A stretch of DNA of 64,000 nucleotides from Azolla caroliniana (Eukaryota; Polypodiophyta), in NCBI GenBank assembly GCA_043228905.1, contig JBHGNT010000002.1, positions 806,001-870,000 of the forward strand. Direction: 5' to 3'. Position numbers and translations under genes: made by a program. How positions within the stretch are numbered: position 1 is the first letter of the stretch; every line of letters begins with the position of its first letter. This document shows positions 32,701 to 43,583 of the stretch, in pieces. The notes under the pieces are model-generated. The model did no database searches. It was not told the origin of the DNA and saw nothing but the letters and a program-made list of their open reading frames with translations.

Positions 32701-33867
32701 AATGGGGGGATTGAAGAGGGAGGGTTCTATGTGTGTGTGTGTCTCATTGATCAACATTTGGTATTCTTCTTTCAGCTCTATATTTTGTGTTTAGCCTAAC
32801 AATCAGCAACGGTTCAGTTTGGTTCCGTTTGAGGGTGTCAAAACCAAACTGTTTAAAATATTTGAAACTTGAACCGGAACCAAACCGAATCACGAAACCG
32901 TTAAACCAAAACCATTTAAACCAAACCATTTCAAAAAATCCAAACCATTAAACTATGAAAACTATGGTTTTGTGGTTTGGTTTTCATGTTAGGTCAAAAT
33001 ATTATTTCAAATTTTAATTTTTCAAAATATAATGATTTTTCCTAAAATGTGAGAATTAGGCTTAAAATTGAAAAGGTTGTTCAAAATAATATTTTAAAAA
33101 ATAATCAACTGGCAACCCTAAACCGCCAAATTGTTTAAACTATTAAAAAAAACTTGAACTTGAACCAAACCAAACCGAATTGTTTAAACCGTTAAGCCAT
33201 TAAGCTGCGGATTCGCAGTTCAGTTTGGTTCAAACTGAACTATTGTTGCCGATTGTTAGTTTAGCCTCAGAGAATGTCAATAGAATCTATCGGGCATCAG
33301 GACATGTGCCTCTCCCAATAGGTTATTGTCGTAATTTTGATGTTCTCTTAGTTTTACCTCACTCGTGGCTTTATGGTACATCTATTGCGATGTTGGTGTT
33401 AAAGGGTGTTTTTTATGCATATTATTGTAGTGGACGATGAGTATATAATTGTCGGATCGGCAAATTGCAATCAACGTTCCATGGATGGGGGGCGTGATTC
33501 AGAGATTGCAATGGGAGCATACCAACCACATCATATTATCACAGATTGGAGGCCAAGGCCACAAGGACAAGTTCATGGCTTTAGAATGTCTTTATGGTAT
33601 GAACACATGGGAATGAGGGATAGGGATTTTCTCCAGCCAGAGAGCCTTCAATGTGTGAGGAAGGTTCAACGCATATCAAAAGACCTATGGGGATGGTATT
33701 GTGGCCAAAAGATTGTGGACTTGCCGGCACATCTCTTGTATTATCCCATTAATGTATTGTTACGGGGTGATGTGACTAGCTTGGAGAACTATGAGCTTTT
33801 CCCCGACACTAGTGCTCCTGTCATGGGTAAACTCTCAAGGACTCTTCCTTCTCTACTTACTGTGTAA
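29712..33867 (+). CDS. PLD: Phospholipase D, alpha class (C2-PLD), three exons
   Basis: It hydrolyses membrane phospholipids to phosphatidic acid, a Ca2+-dependent lipid signalling step. Exons: 29712-29810, 30723-32625, 33431-33867. All introns are GT-AG, and the model gives 812 residues, the usual PLD-alpha length. The N-terminal C2 domain (residues ~1-130) has [43 protein letters not shown] and [16 protein letters not shown]. The first HKD motif is [12 protein letters not shown] (H336, K338, D343). The second is [18 protein letters not shown] (H662, K664, D669) and is rebuilt exactly by joining exons 2 and 3. [11 protein letters not shown] and [13 protein letters not shown] are alpha-type signatures. 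The frame is open for 72 codons upstream, but MGTNLIHG at 29712 matches family N-termini. The alpha versus epsilon subclass is unresolved. Intron 2 carries a MITE. Confidence 0.93.
30000..30510. repeat. Diverged duplications within PLD intron 1
   Basis: The block with TCCTGGTTAACATCTTTCC, CAATGCATCGTGTGGGT and CCTTCTTGTTGCTTATTT (~30030-30165) recurs at ~30235-30355. Its second half recurs again at ~30425-30500 (TTGATGCACAGTCATGGCC, CAATCCATTATGTGAGTT). The copies are clearly diverged, so the duplication is old. Confidence 0.7.
32797..33258. mobile_element. hAT-type MITE in PLD intron 2, 8-bp target duplication
   Basis: 462 bp with terminal inverted repeats TAACAATCAGCAACGG (left) and its near-complement CCGATTGTTA (right; TAACAATCGGCAAC on the other strand). 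They extend into GTTCAGTTTGG on both sides. GTTTAGCC flanks both ends (32789-32796 and 33259-33266), the 8-bp duplication typical of hAT elements. The interior is a set of AACCAAACCG-like repeats in both orientations and could form a long hairpin. It has no transposase ORF. It lies wholly inside the intron and leaves both splice sites intact. Confidence 0.88.
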
Positions 33868-34337
33868 CTCAAGCAGTTCAAGGCTCGTGTATTGTACTAT
33901 AGTACCATTTGCAAAAAATAAATTAGCTTTAAGTAATCATCATGGCTAAACATGGGGATTAATTACGATTAGTGCAACAATATTTAAATTGTAACTAAGT
34001 CTTGGGCTAGGCCATTGGAAAACTGAAGCAACCATTTATTTTATTGGAAATTCAAAACAAATGTGGTTGGGAACTATGACAAGTCATGATTTAAAGAACC
34101 GGTTGAAGATCTCATATCCAATCTACCTCAAACGATGTCACTACTATTCTTTGAAGAATCTTTCTAAACCAACCTACACCCATTTTATTCTTTTCCATTT
34201 TTTCCATTTTTCTATATATAGCAGGATATTATATCCACAAAAGGATGCATAAACGTGGAATTGCACATGACTAGGGCATGTGCCATGATTCTCCATTTTG
34301 CCCTCAGCTAGAAAAAAGAAATTGTCTCATAAACAAT

Positions 34338-34428
<91 letters not shown>

Positions 34429-35157
34429 AGATGACATTATTTGCATACGTTGTAGTTAGAAAATGGGATCTCTCTCTCTCTCTCTCTAGGAATCTAGGTT
34501 CGATCCTTGCCATGGACTAGGCCTATCTCAAGATCGCAATTGGTGTCTCGTGGATGTTGAGTGAGTGAGCGAGTGTGTGTGTGTGTGTGTGTAGTCATTT
34601 GCATATATTGCAATTAAAAAAATGTTCCCCACCATTGTCATCCATTGTACTCGCCTCACACAATATAGTCAAACTTTGTCAATTAGGTGCACACACATGT
34701 TTCGACAAAACTAACCTCTTTGCATGATTCTCCATGGATCCTCAAACAAATGAGAACAAGGAATTGTTGCGTGGCCAATGGGGTCTCTCTTTATGTAGCC
34801 CAAGTAGGTTTTTAACGGACAACGTTTATGTTATTGGCAAATTATTCTAACCAATTGAGCTTCCATGCTCTATGTAATTGTGACTTCTCTCATAAGTTGA
34901 TTTTGGCCTGTAGATGTTTTTCTTTCTCTCTCCCCCCTCCAAGCCCTCAACATGATGATGGCAAAAAAAGTGTGCCGCGGCACGCTACTATAAAAAGGTT
35001 ATTTCTACCATTGATCACCTTTTGTATTAGCCTACCTCAACATCTTCGAGTTGGACAAAATGAGCCTCGCCTCGTAACCACGTGCACACATGCGCCTTAC
35101 TTCACCATTGAAGTGATCTCGCTGTGAGCCTCACCTCTTAGGCACGTGCACACCTAG
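33868..35157. other. Spacer between PLD and cytidine deaminase, microsatellite-rich
   Basis: No gene was seen. It includes the PLD 3' region, a (CT)n-(CA)n compound microsatellite (34341-34424), a short CT tract (~34470-34488) and a (GT)n tract (~34571-34592). TAGGTTCGATCCTTGCC at ~34496-34512 is a B-box-like SINE scrap without a matching A box. The ORFs listed here by length derive from the microsatellites. Confidence 0.65.
34341..34424. repeat. Compound (CT)n(CA)n microsatellite
   Basis: About 38 bases of pure CT followed by ~45 bases of pure CA, without interruption. It gives spurious Ser-Leu and Thr-His ORFs on both strands. Confidence 0.95.
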
Positions 35158-35275
35158 AAAGAAAGATATATTAACGTCTTCAAGAACCAAAATTAGCACA
35201 CGAGACAAATTATTACAATAACATGATGTTTACCCAATCATCAAAAATGAAATTAAAAAATACCAATCACCATGT
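35158..35275 (-). mobile_element. Short 5'-truncated copy of the same LINE (3' UTR only)
   Basis: GAAAGAAAGATATATTAACG followed by GTCTTCAAGAACCAAAATTAG, CACGAGACAAATT and ACCCAATCATC aligns base by base with the 3' UTR of the LINE at 25249-25345. The tail type and minus orientation are the same. Only ~110 bases remain, as expected from severe 5' truncation during target-primed reverse transcription. Confidence 0.8.
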
Positions 35276-35574
35276 CCATCCATTTGTGTTCCACTCTTTC
35301 ATGCCATTGATGTTCGCAAAACCTTTCATAGTTGAGACGAGACTCGAACGCTTGACTTTTTGTTAGCTAGAGTAAGCTCTTGATGAGAGAGAGAGTGTGT
35401 GTGTGTGCGCGCGCGCACGCCCCTTATTTCACCATCGAAGTGATTGATCGCGTGAAAAGCATATAAGCCATACGTACATGTGTTGCCAATTATAATAGGT
35501 CATTGTAGACTTCTAGACTCCCTTGTAACGAACTCCTTTAGTGACCTCAAAGTTCATTATGATGATGGATCATG

Positions 35575-35576
<2 letters not shown>

Positions 35577-35619
<43 letters not shown>
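35577..35619. repeat. (CT)n microsatellite upstream of cytidine deaminase
   Basis: Pure CT for ~42 bases, about 170 bases before the cytidine deaminase start codon. A second pyrimidine-rich stretch follows (~35720-35755). CT-rich tracts just upstream of plant genes often lie in the promoter or 5' leader, but a role here is inference. Confidence 0.9.
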
Positions 35620-35623
<4 letters not shown>

Positions 35624-35787
35624 ATTTCCAAAACTAGCCTTCTCCTATATGTATAGAAATAAGAAAAAAAAGATAAGCAATTCGACCAATCTAAAACAGT
35701 TAGTTCGTTCGTCTCAAGTCAAATCTCTCTTTCTGTACCTCTCTCTCCCCCCCTCGCGCAAGAGGCGAGCTTAAAGCAAAACTAGCG

Positions 35788-37209
35788 ATGGAGATCAAAC
35801 ACTCATCACCCTCATCCTTTGTTATCGAATCAAGAGATGTTGAAGAGATGCAAGCCAAATCAGGGCAATCAATGGACACCTTACTAAGCAATCTGGTGTG
35901 GCCGACAAGAACCCTAGCGCGGCCCCCCATCTCTGGTTTCTTTGTAGGGGCGGTCGCCTTGGGTGCGAGTGGACGTGTCTTTCGAGGTGTAAACCTCGAG
36001 TTCCCGGGTCTCCCGCTTAATAACTCTGTTCATGCCGAGCAATTTCTCGTCCTCAACGCCGCCCAACACGGTGAACGAGAACTTCGGGTTTTGGCTGTAT
36101 CGGCTGCCCCATGTGGGCACTGCCGACAATTCCTTCAAGAACTTAGGGGAGCCCCTGAGCTTCGGATCCTAATTGCTGATGATCCCGATCCCGCCCGTGT
36201 TAATAACCCCCAGCCACAAAGTCTTGCTTATTTCTTGCCGCATCGATTTGGACCCGGCGATGTTCTCGAGGGCGATTTCCCTCTTCTTCTCGAGCCGCAT
36301 GCGAACGGGTTGAGAATTGCATGCCATGATGATGGTGATGGTGATGGTGATGGTGATGATGATGCTCAAGATGATACCCATGAGAATGGAAATTTTGTGA
36401 GTTTGGACAAACCCGAATGCCAGGATCCGAGAGCTGATGCTACCGGTGATCTTCATGTTGATGATGATACCCACGAGAAGGGACATCTAATGAGTGTGAA
36501 CATACCCACCGAATTCGAAGAAGATTCTAGAGTTTCTACCCTCGATGTTCATGCCTCCAATGGATCTCATGTTGGTGATGCTACCCATGAGAAGGGACAT
36601 CCAGTGAATGTGAAAGAATCCAAAGCATCTCTTCTTGATACATCCAATGGATCTCGTGCTGATTATACCCATCACAAGGAAAAACTCGTGAAGGCAAATA
36701 AATGTTCCAGAGGACGTTCTCTCGATGTTGCTAATGGATCTCTTGCCAATGATGAATGGGGAAAACTCAGGGGTGAGTCCGAGCTTCAAAGTGATGCTAG
36801 CAATGAATTTCAAACCCATTATAATTCCCATGATAAGGAACAAATCACAAGGGTGAATGAACCCAAACTCAAAGACCTAAGAAATGCAGCCCTCAATGCT
36901 GCCAATGGATCTCATGCTCCCTATACGAATTCACCGGCCGGGGTCGCCCTCCTCACCAAGAATGGAAAGATATATAGTGGGTCTTATGTGGAGTCTGTGG
37001 CTTATAATCCTGGTCTGCCCCCTCTGCAATCCGCCTTAGTGGCTTTTGTTGCAAGAGATGGAGGTAGTTATGAAGATCTCGAACACGCTATCCTTGTCGA
37101 GAAGAAAGAAGCCCCAGTGCAGTTCTTTGAGATGGTCGAACTTTTGCTCAAGAAGATCTCTCCCAAATGCAAACTTCATGTCTATCATGCAACAGTGAGT
37201 AGGACTTAA
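35788..37209 (+). CDS. CDA: Cytidine deaminase with a long repetitive insert between its two domains
   Basis: It deaminates cytidine/deoxycytidine to uridine/deoxyuridine in pyrimidine salvage. The reading frame is uninterrupted, 473 residues, against about 300 for typical plant enzymes. The catalytic domain holds FRGVNLEFPGLPLNNSVHAE (N69, E71, H82, catalytic E84) and AAPCGHCRQFLQE (zinc ligands C109 and C112). LPHRFGPGDVLEGDFPLLLE is the conserved end of domain 1. The C-terminal non-catalytic domain starts at ANGSHAPYTNSPAGVALLTK and contains YVESVAYNPGLPPLQSALVA and KISPKCKLHVYH. Residues ~178-365 are an acidic, Asp/Gly/His/Asn-rich insert with 4-5 imperfect repeats around THEKGH...VN...LD..NGSHA. 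The frame is kept throughout, so it is probably expressed. The start at 35788 precedes the conserved SFVIES segment. Confidence 0.93.
   Translation: MEIKHSSPSSFVIESRDVEEMQAKSGQSMDTLLSNLVWPTRTLARPPISGFFVGAVALGASGRVFRGVNLEFPGLPLNNSVHAEQFLVLNAAQHGERELRVLAVSAAPCGHCRQFLQELRGAPELRILIADDPDPARVNNPQPQSLAYFLPHRFGPGDVLEGDFPLLLEPHANGLRIACHDDGDGDGDGDDDAQDDTHENGNFVSLDKPECQDPRADATGDLHVDDDTHEKGHLMSVNIPTEFEEDSRVSTLDVHASNGSHVGDATHEKGHPVNVKESKASLLDTSNGSRADYTHHKEKLVKANKCSRGRSLDVANGSLANDEWGKLRGESELQSDASNEFQTHYNSHDKEQITRVNEPKLKDLRNAALNAANGSHAPYTNSPAGVALLTKNGKIYSGSYVESVAYNPGLPPLQSALVAFVARDGGSYEDLEHAILVEKKEAPVQFFEMVELLLKKISPKCKLHVYHATVSRT
36319..36915 (+). repeat. In-frame imperfect repeats in the cytidine deaminase insert
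   Basis: It opens with a GATGGT hexanucleotide run (36331-36365, coding Asp-Gly). Units of ~29-39 codons follow, each with a THEKGH-like block, a VN/VK block and an L(D)xxNGSHA-like end; unit starts are at ~36380, 36460, 36565 and 36655, with a diverged one at ~36820. The last unit runs into the genuine start of domain 2 (LNAANGSHAPY). This suggests that segment was the source of the repeats. Confidence 0.75.
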
Positions 37210-37550
37210 TCAATGGCTTTATCTCTTTCTTGACTTCTTTTCTTTTGGACATATTTTTCCTCAAACAAACACCACATTATGTTTACATTGTAAACTTACT
37301 TGTAAGGGTAAACACCACATTATCCTTTTTTTTCTCATCTAGTGTATATAGTCATTTTTAGTTATTTTATTTTTAAATAAAAAGATCGAATCTGAGATGG
37401 GAATGGCTTTTGTATGTCATGTCTTCTTCATATGTATGGAGTTCTTGTTTTCCTCTCTCCTTACCTGCAGAACACATCAATCTCTGGATTTGTACAGCCA
37501 AAACTTGTTTTATTGTTTATACTGCCCAAACTTAAGGTTCTTGACATTTA

Positions 37551-38492
37551 TGTACATTTTAACTGATGTGCTGCTTTTTATTTTTTATATCAAATTGAGG
37601 ATTAGAATTTGATGCTTTTCTATTTCTTTTATTGTTGATATTCCATTGGTTCTTGTATATTATCTTCTTGCCGTCAAACACAATCATTCTCTGTGATAAC
37701 AGCCAAATGCAGTACTCATTATTCTTTCATTGCCATTTTTATGTGTTTACACTTAAATCTATCGATGGGAACCACATATACTCACATGTTCAATGTAAAA
37801 CATCAAACCTGTAAATGCTGTCTTGTATGTGGGATAGCGAATCCATGCTCATACAAGCAACAACAGTGTTGGTCTGCCTTGAGGATCAAGTATCCTGCAG
37901 AGTCTGCCTCAGCTTATCATTTGGGCACCATGTCCATTGCCATCTTCTTTGGAGGATTGCAGAGCACACAGGTTACAGTAAAATATCAAGAAAATGAAAG
38001 TGTTATAGATGGAAACATGTGTACATTTTAACTTATGTGCTGCTTTTTATATTTTATATCAAACTGAGGATTAGATTTGATGCTTTTCTATTTCTTTTAT
38101 AGTCGATATTCCATTGGTTCTTGTATGTTGTCTTCTTGTCTTCAAATACAATCATTCTCTGTGATTACAGCCAAATGCAGTACGCATTACTCTTTCATTG
38201 CCATTTTTTAATGTTTGCACTTATATCTATCAATGAGAACCACATAAATTACTCACATGTTCAATGTAAAACATCAAACCTGTAAATGCTGTCTTGTAAG
38301 TAGGATAGCGAATCCATGCTCATACAAGCAAAAACAGGGTTGGCCTGCCTTGAGGATCAAGTATCATGTAGAGTCTGCCTAGGCTTATCATAGGGCACCA
38401 TGTCCATTACCATCTTCTTTAGAGGAGTGTGGAGCACACAGGTTGCAGTAAAATATCAAGAAAATGAAAGTATTATAGATGGAAACATGTGA
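37551..38492. repeat. Tandem duplication of ~470 bp
   Basis: The block from TGTACATTTTAACTGATGTG (37551) to GATGGAAACATGTG recurs from 38021 to 38492, with roughly one change per 15-20 bases. It includes TGAGGATCAAGTATC and GGGCACCATGTCCATT. A 112-codon ORF crosses the first copy but is broken in the second, and no family was recognised. Confidence 0.88.
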
Positions 38493-41400
38493 ATCTTTGG
38501 CAGGAAATGAAAGAAAATTGCGTTGTGAACCCTAGCATAATTAGTCAGGAATCACCTGAAGTCTGTCTTAAACAAAATGTCTTATTTCTCTAACCCAAGT
38601 AGCAACCTTAGCTAAAAGTATCATGAACACCTTTGAAGAATTTACAAGGTGATTTTGTACCACTGTACATTAAACAAGGTGATTTTGAAGTACGATCAAT
38701 CTTGGGACCATGATTTTACTGTTGAAATTTTTGTTTGGCATATTTGTCTTTATTCATGATCAATAGCTTATTGTCTAGCAGAACTTATTTTGGCATCTGT
38801 GTTTCTCTTTAGCTTCTTAACATGGGGCTGTGAACATGGTTGATAGAGCTCAGAAATTGTTTTCACGTGTGTTTTCGTCTTTGAGACAATAAGAAGGGGC
38901 TAGATAATGGTTGGTGGAGCTTGAGCTCTATTAAACTGAAAAAGTAGTAGCATTATTAAGATACTTGCAAATCTTTCTGATATTTATTCTCTTCTTGACT
39001 TTTGAAACTAGGATAGGATTAGTAGTTTTTGATTATTTTGTGTGATTTTTAAGCAGCGTTTCAAAAAGGCAACTATTTTATCACTTGTGTAAATACGTCA
39101 ATAATTGTAGCCTTTTGTAAGAATATCAAAGCCTAGTTGTGAAGAATGTGGCACATGCTCTACAATTTAGAATTAGCATGTGATTATATGATAATTGTCC
39201 CCATGGCAACTTATTATTATCTGCGTTGGCACAATGAGGCTTTGTTATTTTGCAAACGTATAATAAGAGAGCCATACACCAATAGAAAGAGAACTCAAAT
39301 TCATCTCTTTTGGAATTTTTTTAAAGCCCTTACAAATTGCCTATCGAATAGGGCTAAATGTATAAGAATATGTTTAAATGGACAATATAGTGTGTAGAGA
39401 ATGACACTATTAAACATAATTCACTAATTGCTCAAAGAGGAATTGTATCACTTTTCTCCTAAATGAATTCTTTGGAATACCCAATGTACAAAATCTATCT
39501 ACACACTATTGGATTGCATTCATGTTTGCTCAACTAATGAATGTACCACATTTTAATTTTGAACAACCTTCATGTTTTCTTCCTCGGAAAGAATTTTGCT
39601 ATTGAATGGTTTTCATTCTTGTTTATTATTGAGATGGAACATCCACTATCAAGAATATATGTCTTGGATTAACTTACTATGTACAATATTTGTGTTTGCT
39701 TCTCAAATAAGTTTGATTATGTATATTATGAAGGGCATTCATGTTTGCTTCCGAGATAGATTAGTTACCATGTACTCTATTTGAAGGCCAATATGTGTTT
39801 CATGCTTTGAGATAGGTCACTCCACCAACACCCAATATTGCATGCAACCACCATAGGGATTTTGGAATGAATCTCATTTCAGTATCTTGTCAATTGTGGA
39901 ATGATGGATATTGTTTGTGATAAGGAAATTTATGAATATTCATGTTTGAGTAGATAGGATTGATCTATCCATACACTATGATTGATATACATCATGGTCA
40001 TTTGATCTATAGAACCAATATAATGAGTTGTGTTCATTAGAGGTGATTAGCCATAATCGACATCATGGTTCCTATTGATTGTTTTGACCATGTACGTGAT
40101 CATTTAACACAATAAGAGAGTGATGATTTGGTGTGGTTGTATGTGAATTGAAGTTTGCACTTGAGCTCTCAAATTTACCAACATTCTTTCTCCTAGAATT
40201 GGATCGCCTTGGGACAAGAATATAGTTCTGACCCAAACAATTGATTAATACTATACTTAATGCTAAGTGATTTGATTACGAAAACAATTAATCACTACTT
40301 GTGATTGAGCATCCACTCTTGAGGGGGAGAAAAACATACGATGAACAATTGAAAATGCAAACACTATTTACTTATCATGATTTTCTAATGAATATTTCAA
40401 TGGAAAACATGAATAAGAAAATAACGAGGTTTGTGTCACGGATGTTGGGTGATGACCAACACACGAGATGAGCTACAAATAATATAGCACAAAAAAGATA
40501 GAAATGAAGAAACGATAGCAATGAAGAGGAAGATGATGTTAGATTAAGATAGAACCCAATGCACTCCATAATTGCTTTTGACCTTCTAGAGAACTAAAGT
40601 ATGCAAAATGTGGGCGATGAATGTGTGCTATCTTGCACTTCTTTATGCAAAAATGCATACAAATCACCTTATGGCCACTCTTCTAATGTTATGTAAAGCA
40701 TGTTAAGAAATATAAACTATTATATATTAATTTCTAACATCATGCAAGTCGCTAAACTATTATACATTAATGTCTAACATCATTTCCGTCGCGATATCAT
40801 CCTCTCCTTTATCATCAACTTCTAGATGGAGCGGATTTATAGGGGTAACAATGGTGAAAATCATGAACTACGTCAAACACGTTGCAAAGGTGGTTCGCTA
40901 GGTTCCATGTGTTTAGGTTTTATGATGTAGAGTAACCTTTCCATGACACAAGACAACAAAGCGATTGGCCCAAGACCCTTTCATAGTCAATGATTTAGTG
41001 TACCTCGAAAGTTTTTCTAGGGACGGAGGGGTGCAACGAGTTAGCAATCAAGTGCACACACAAATCAATATGTACAAACCCATGCATGCTACACACAATT
41101 GCATGTGCACCCACACTCATGTATATCAATTGTCACACACACACAAAAAATTAAGTAACGATATGACAAAATGTTTTCTTGTATAAATTGAAGACAATGA
41201 TTCGTCAAAAGTGTGATTACATTCGGTGAGCACAAATTGCTAGATCAAATCATTGCCCCAATATACCTAATAAATTATATCAACCTGAGTTTCACTTGGC
41301 ATACACAAATCACTAGATCTAGATTGAACTCAAGTTATATCAATCCTCTCTAGGACACCAAAGGTGGGAACCCCATATATGTATATCTAAGTATGCAAGA

Positions 41401-42464
41401 GGTAGGGCATGAAAGGGTGCCACCTCACGACTCTCTATGCAAAACATGCAACAAACATTACTATGCATCCAAACCACCCTGGCATTGCTAAAGTATTACA
41501 ACATGTGAGCCAACATAAAGTATTGCATACAATGTCTTACATCATGTAGCTTGTGATAGTTTGTAGGCGGTTCTTCCTTAGCTCATCCTATGAAAAGTCG
41601 TGGGAGCTTATGAAAAGCTCACCATTAACTTTGGTTGGTGGTTTGAATCCCCGACATGGCTACCAAAGATGTAGCGTCTACAAGGGAATCGGTTGGTATA
41701 TTTGTTTATCCGACACAACTTTTGTATTTCTTATGATTTTATAATACCAAGGTGTATCTTTTTGGGAAAAAAAAGTATCCTTATCAAAGGATACTTCTTA
41801 CTCGAGTGTTCTTATAAAGAAGCACCTTGACATTGGTTGGGGAGAGGGGGGAATATACCATTGTCTTTCACTTGGTGAGACCAATGAGAGAAATACTCAA
41901 TCTTTCTTCGTTGATTGATGTGTAAGATAATTATCAAAGCAAACTCTAATGTCACCCCATGATTTAATCACTTGTGCAAAGACAAGACATTACCACATAA
42001 CCACAAAGAGACTTTGTCATGTTTCTACACACTCAATAGCATAAATCATCAAGTTGGTGTACCTTAAATTAGTCCACAACATAACGACAAGTTTGAATTA
42101 TCGCAAATATGAGACATATGGATATAATTAAGAAAATGATTAGAGAGAGAGAGAGGGATGCAACCTTACGCTCTAGTCATAGGGAGATATATTAAACGAG
42201 GAATAACCCTCATGAAATGTTTATAGTTTTCACCTTAATTATTCATTATTAATCAACAATGCAACTATGTATGTCCCTTTCAAACTTGGGAGGGTCTAAC
42301 GATCTATAAGCATAAAATTTATACACTATTACAATGTTAAGCTCTCTCTCTCTCTCTCAACTTGCTTCTACAAGGATTCTTCATTATATCCCTGGACCAT
42401 AACAACTTAGAGACGAGACATTTTGTTTATACTTAGCAATTGAGGGGGTTGCGGAGGTGGAGAA
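38493..42464. other. Intergenic AT-rich spacer, no gene recognised
   Basis: About 4 kb without a protein-like ORF above ~85 codons. ATCCCCGACATGGCTACC near 41649-41665, preceded by GGTTTGAATCCCC, resembles a tRNA/SINE B-box segment, but no A box at the right distance was found. A short GA tract lies at ~42142-42156 and a CT tract at ~42341-42358. Confidence 0.6.
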
Positions 42465-43010
42465 TTGAAGGGGATCGTGATGGGAATCTTAAGTCATGAA
42501 CATCCATTTGTTTTTGGTCTACCTTGGGTTGAGCTTCATAATCTAAAGTTTGACTGGGAAAAGAGAGACATCAAAGAATTACTCATTCGAGAAGTTAAAA
42601 AGTCTTCGAAAAATGCTACTCCTGAGTCATGCACCTTGATAATTTCATATATGCAATCTCATCAGGTCTCAATTATTTTGCCAGAGAGGGTACATAAAGA
42701 AGGTGAAAAAGAGAAAATATTTATATTTTGTAGTTTCAGCGACAATGTCTCTTAGCTCGCAAAAACGAAGGCCCCACTATTTGCTAAGTATCAAGGAATT
42801 TGCAGACGTTTGGGATAAGGTGAAGGAAGGCTAGTATGCTTTTGAAGCATCAAATTTATGATATTCCTACCAATAGTTTTCGTTAAGTGGACAAGGGGTA
42901 GAATGTTTTAACTGTGAGTCTTAGTCACCTTAAAATGCATCATCGATGGGACGGCCAGGTGGGTGGGCAGTTGTTAAAAGTTTATGATTGATGAGCCTTG
43001 GAAAAAGAAG
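42465..43010 (+). pseudogene. Gypsy protease relic related to element G
   Basis: The frame at 42465-42755 reads SHEHPFVFGLPWVELHNLKF followed by DWEKRDI. This is close to EHPIVLGLPWFELHNPDIDW of element G but on the opposite strand. Downstream, with stops and frameshifts, are traces of the protease-RT linker (an FADVWDKVKEG-like stretch near 42797). No LTRs were recognised. It is an old fragment. Confidence 0.7.
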
Positions 43011-43583
43011 GATCCTTTATATCTAGTGTCCGACCGATCGAAAGACAACATCTCTCTTAGGAGGCCATATAAGGCATCACGGCAGGAAACTCTTCGGATG
43101 CATGAAAATGAGGGTCTCTTTAGATGCTTGAAAACTAGGGTTTCATCACCTTAATTTAGCAAACCCTCTCTCAAGCTAAAAAAGAAACGAACGTTTCTTT
43201 TCTTGTTTGTGACCGTTGAAGCTCTACTACTACTAACCCTACCCTAATAAGCCTATATATATAGCCTCATCACCTCGTTCCTCATTTGGACACCCCACAG
43301 TATTTTCCCGCCTTCTATTAAAACAAAAGCGCGCGAAAAAGGCCCTTTCTCATTTCTGCATTTTCTCTGTTCCGCTACCGATCTCTTTCTTTCTTTCTTT
43401 CTTTCTCTCTCTGTGTAATTTTTTTCTTCTACAATCTCTGTCTTCTCTTCCATATCTTTGGTGTACAATACAATACAATCCCCCTCCTTCTCTTCCTCTG
43501 TATTTTATATTCTTTAATACTCTCTCATTCTCTTCCCCCCGCACCTTTCTTTTCTCTTTCCTGTATTTGTTTTCCATAAACAG

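Noticed and set aside
34496-34512. SINE with B-box-like GGTTCGATCC
   Set aside because: A box absent; it sits beside a CT microsatellite with no tail or duplication.
34278-34520. ORFs with Ser-Leu and Thr-His runs
   Set aside because: Direct translations of the (CT)n(CA)n microsatellite.
37693-38031. 112-codon ORF with a Cys pair as a gene
   Set aside because: It is broken in the second copy of the tandem duplication and matches no family I recognise; kept only as part of the repeat.
41649-41680. SINE with B-box-like GGTTTGAATCCCC
   Set aside because: No A box at the expected distance and no defined ends.
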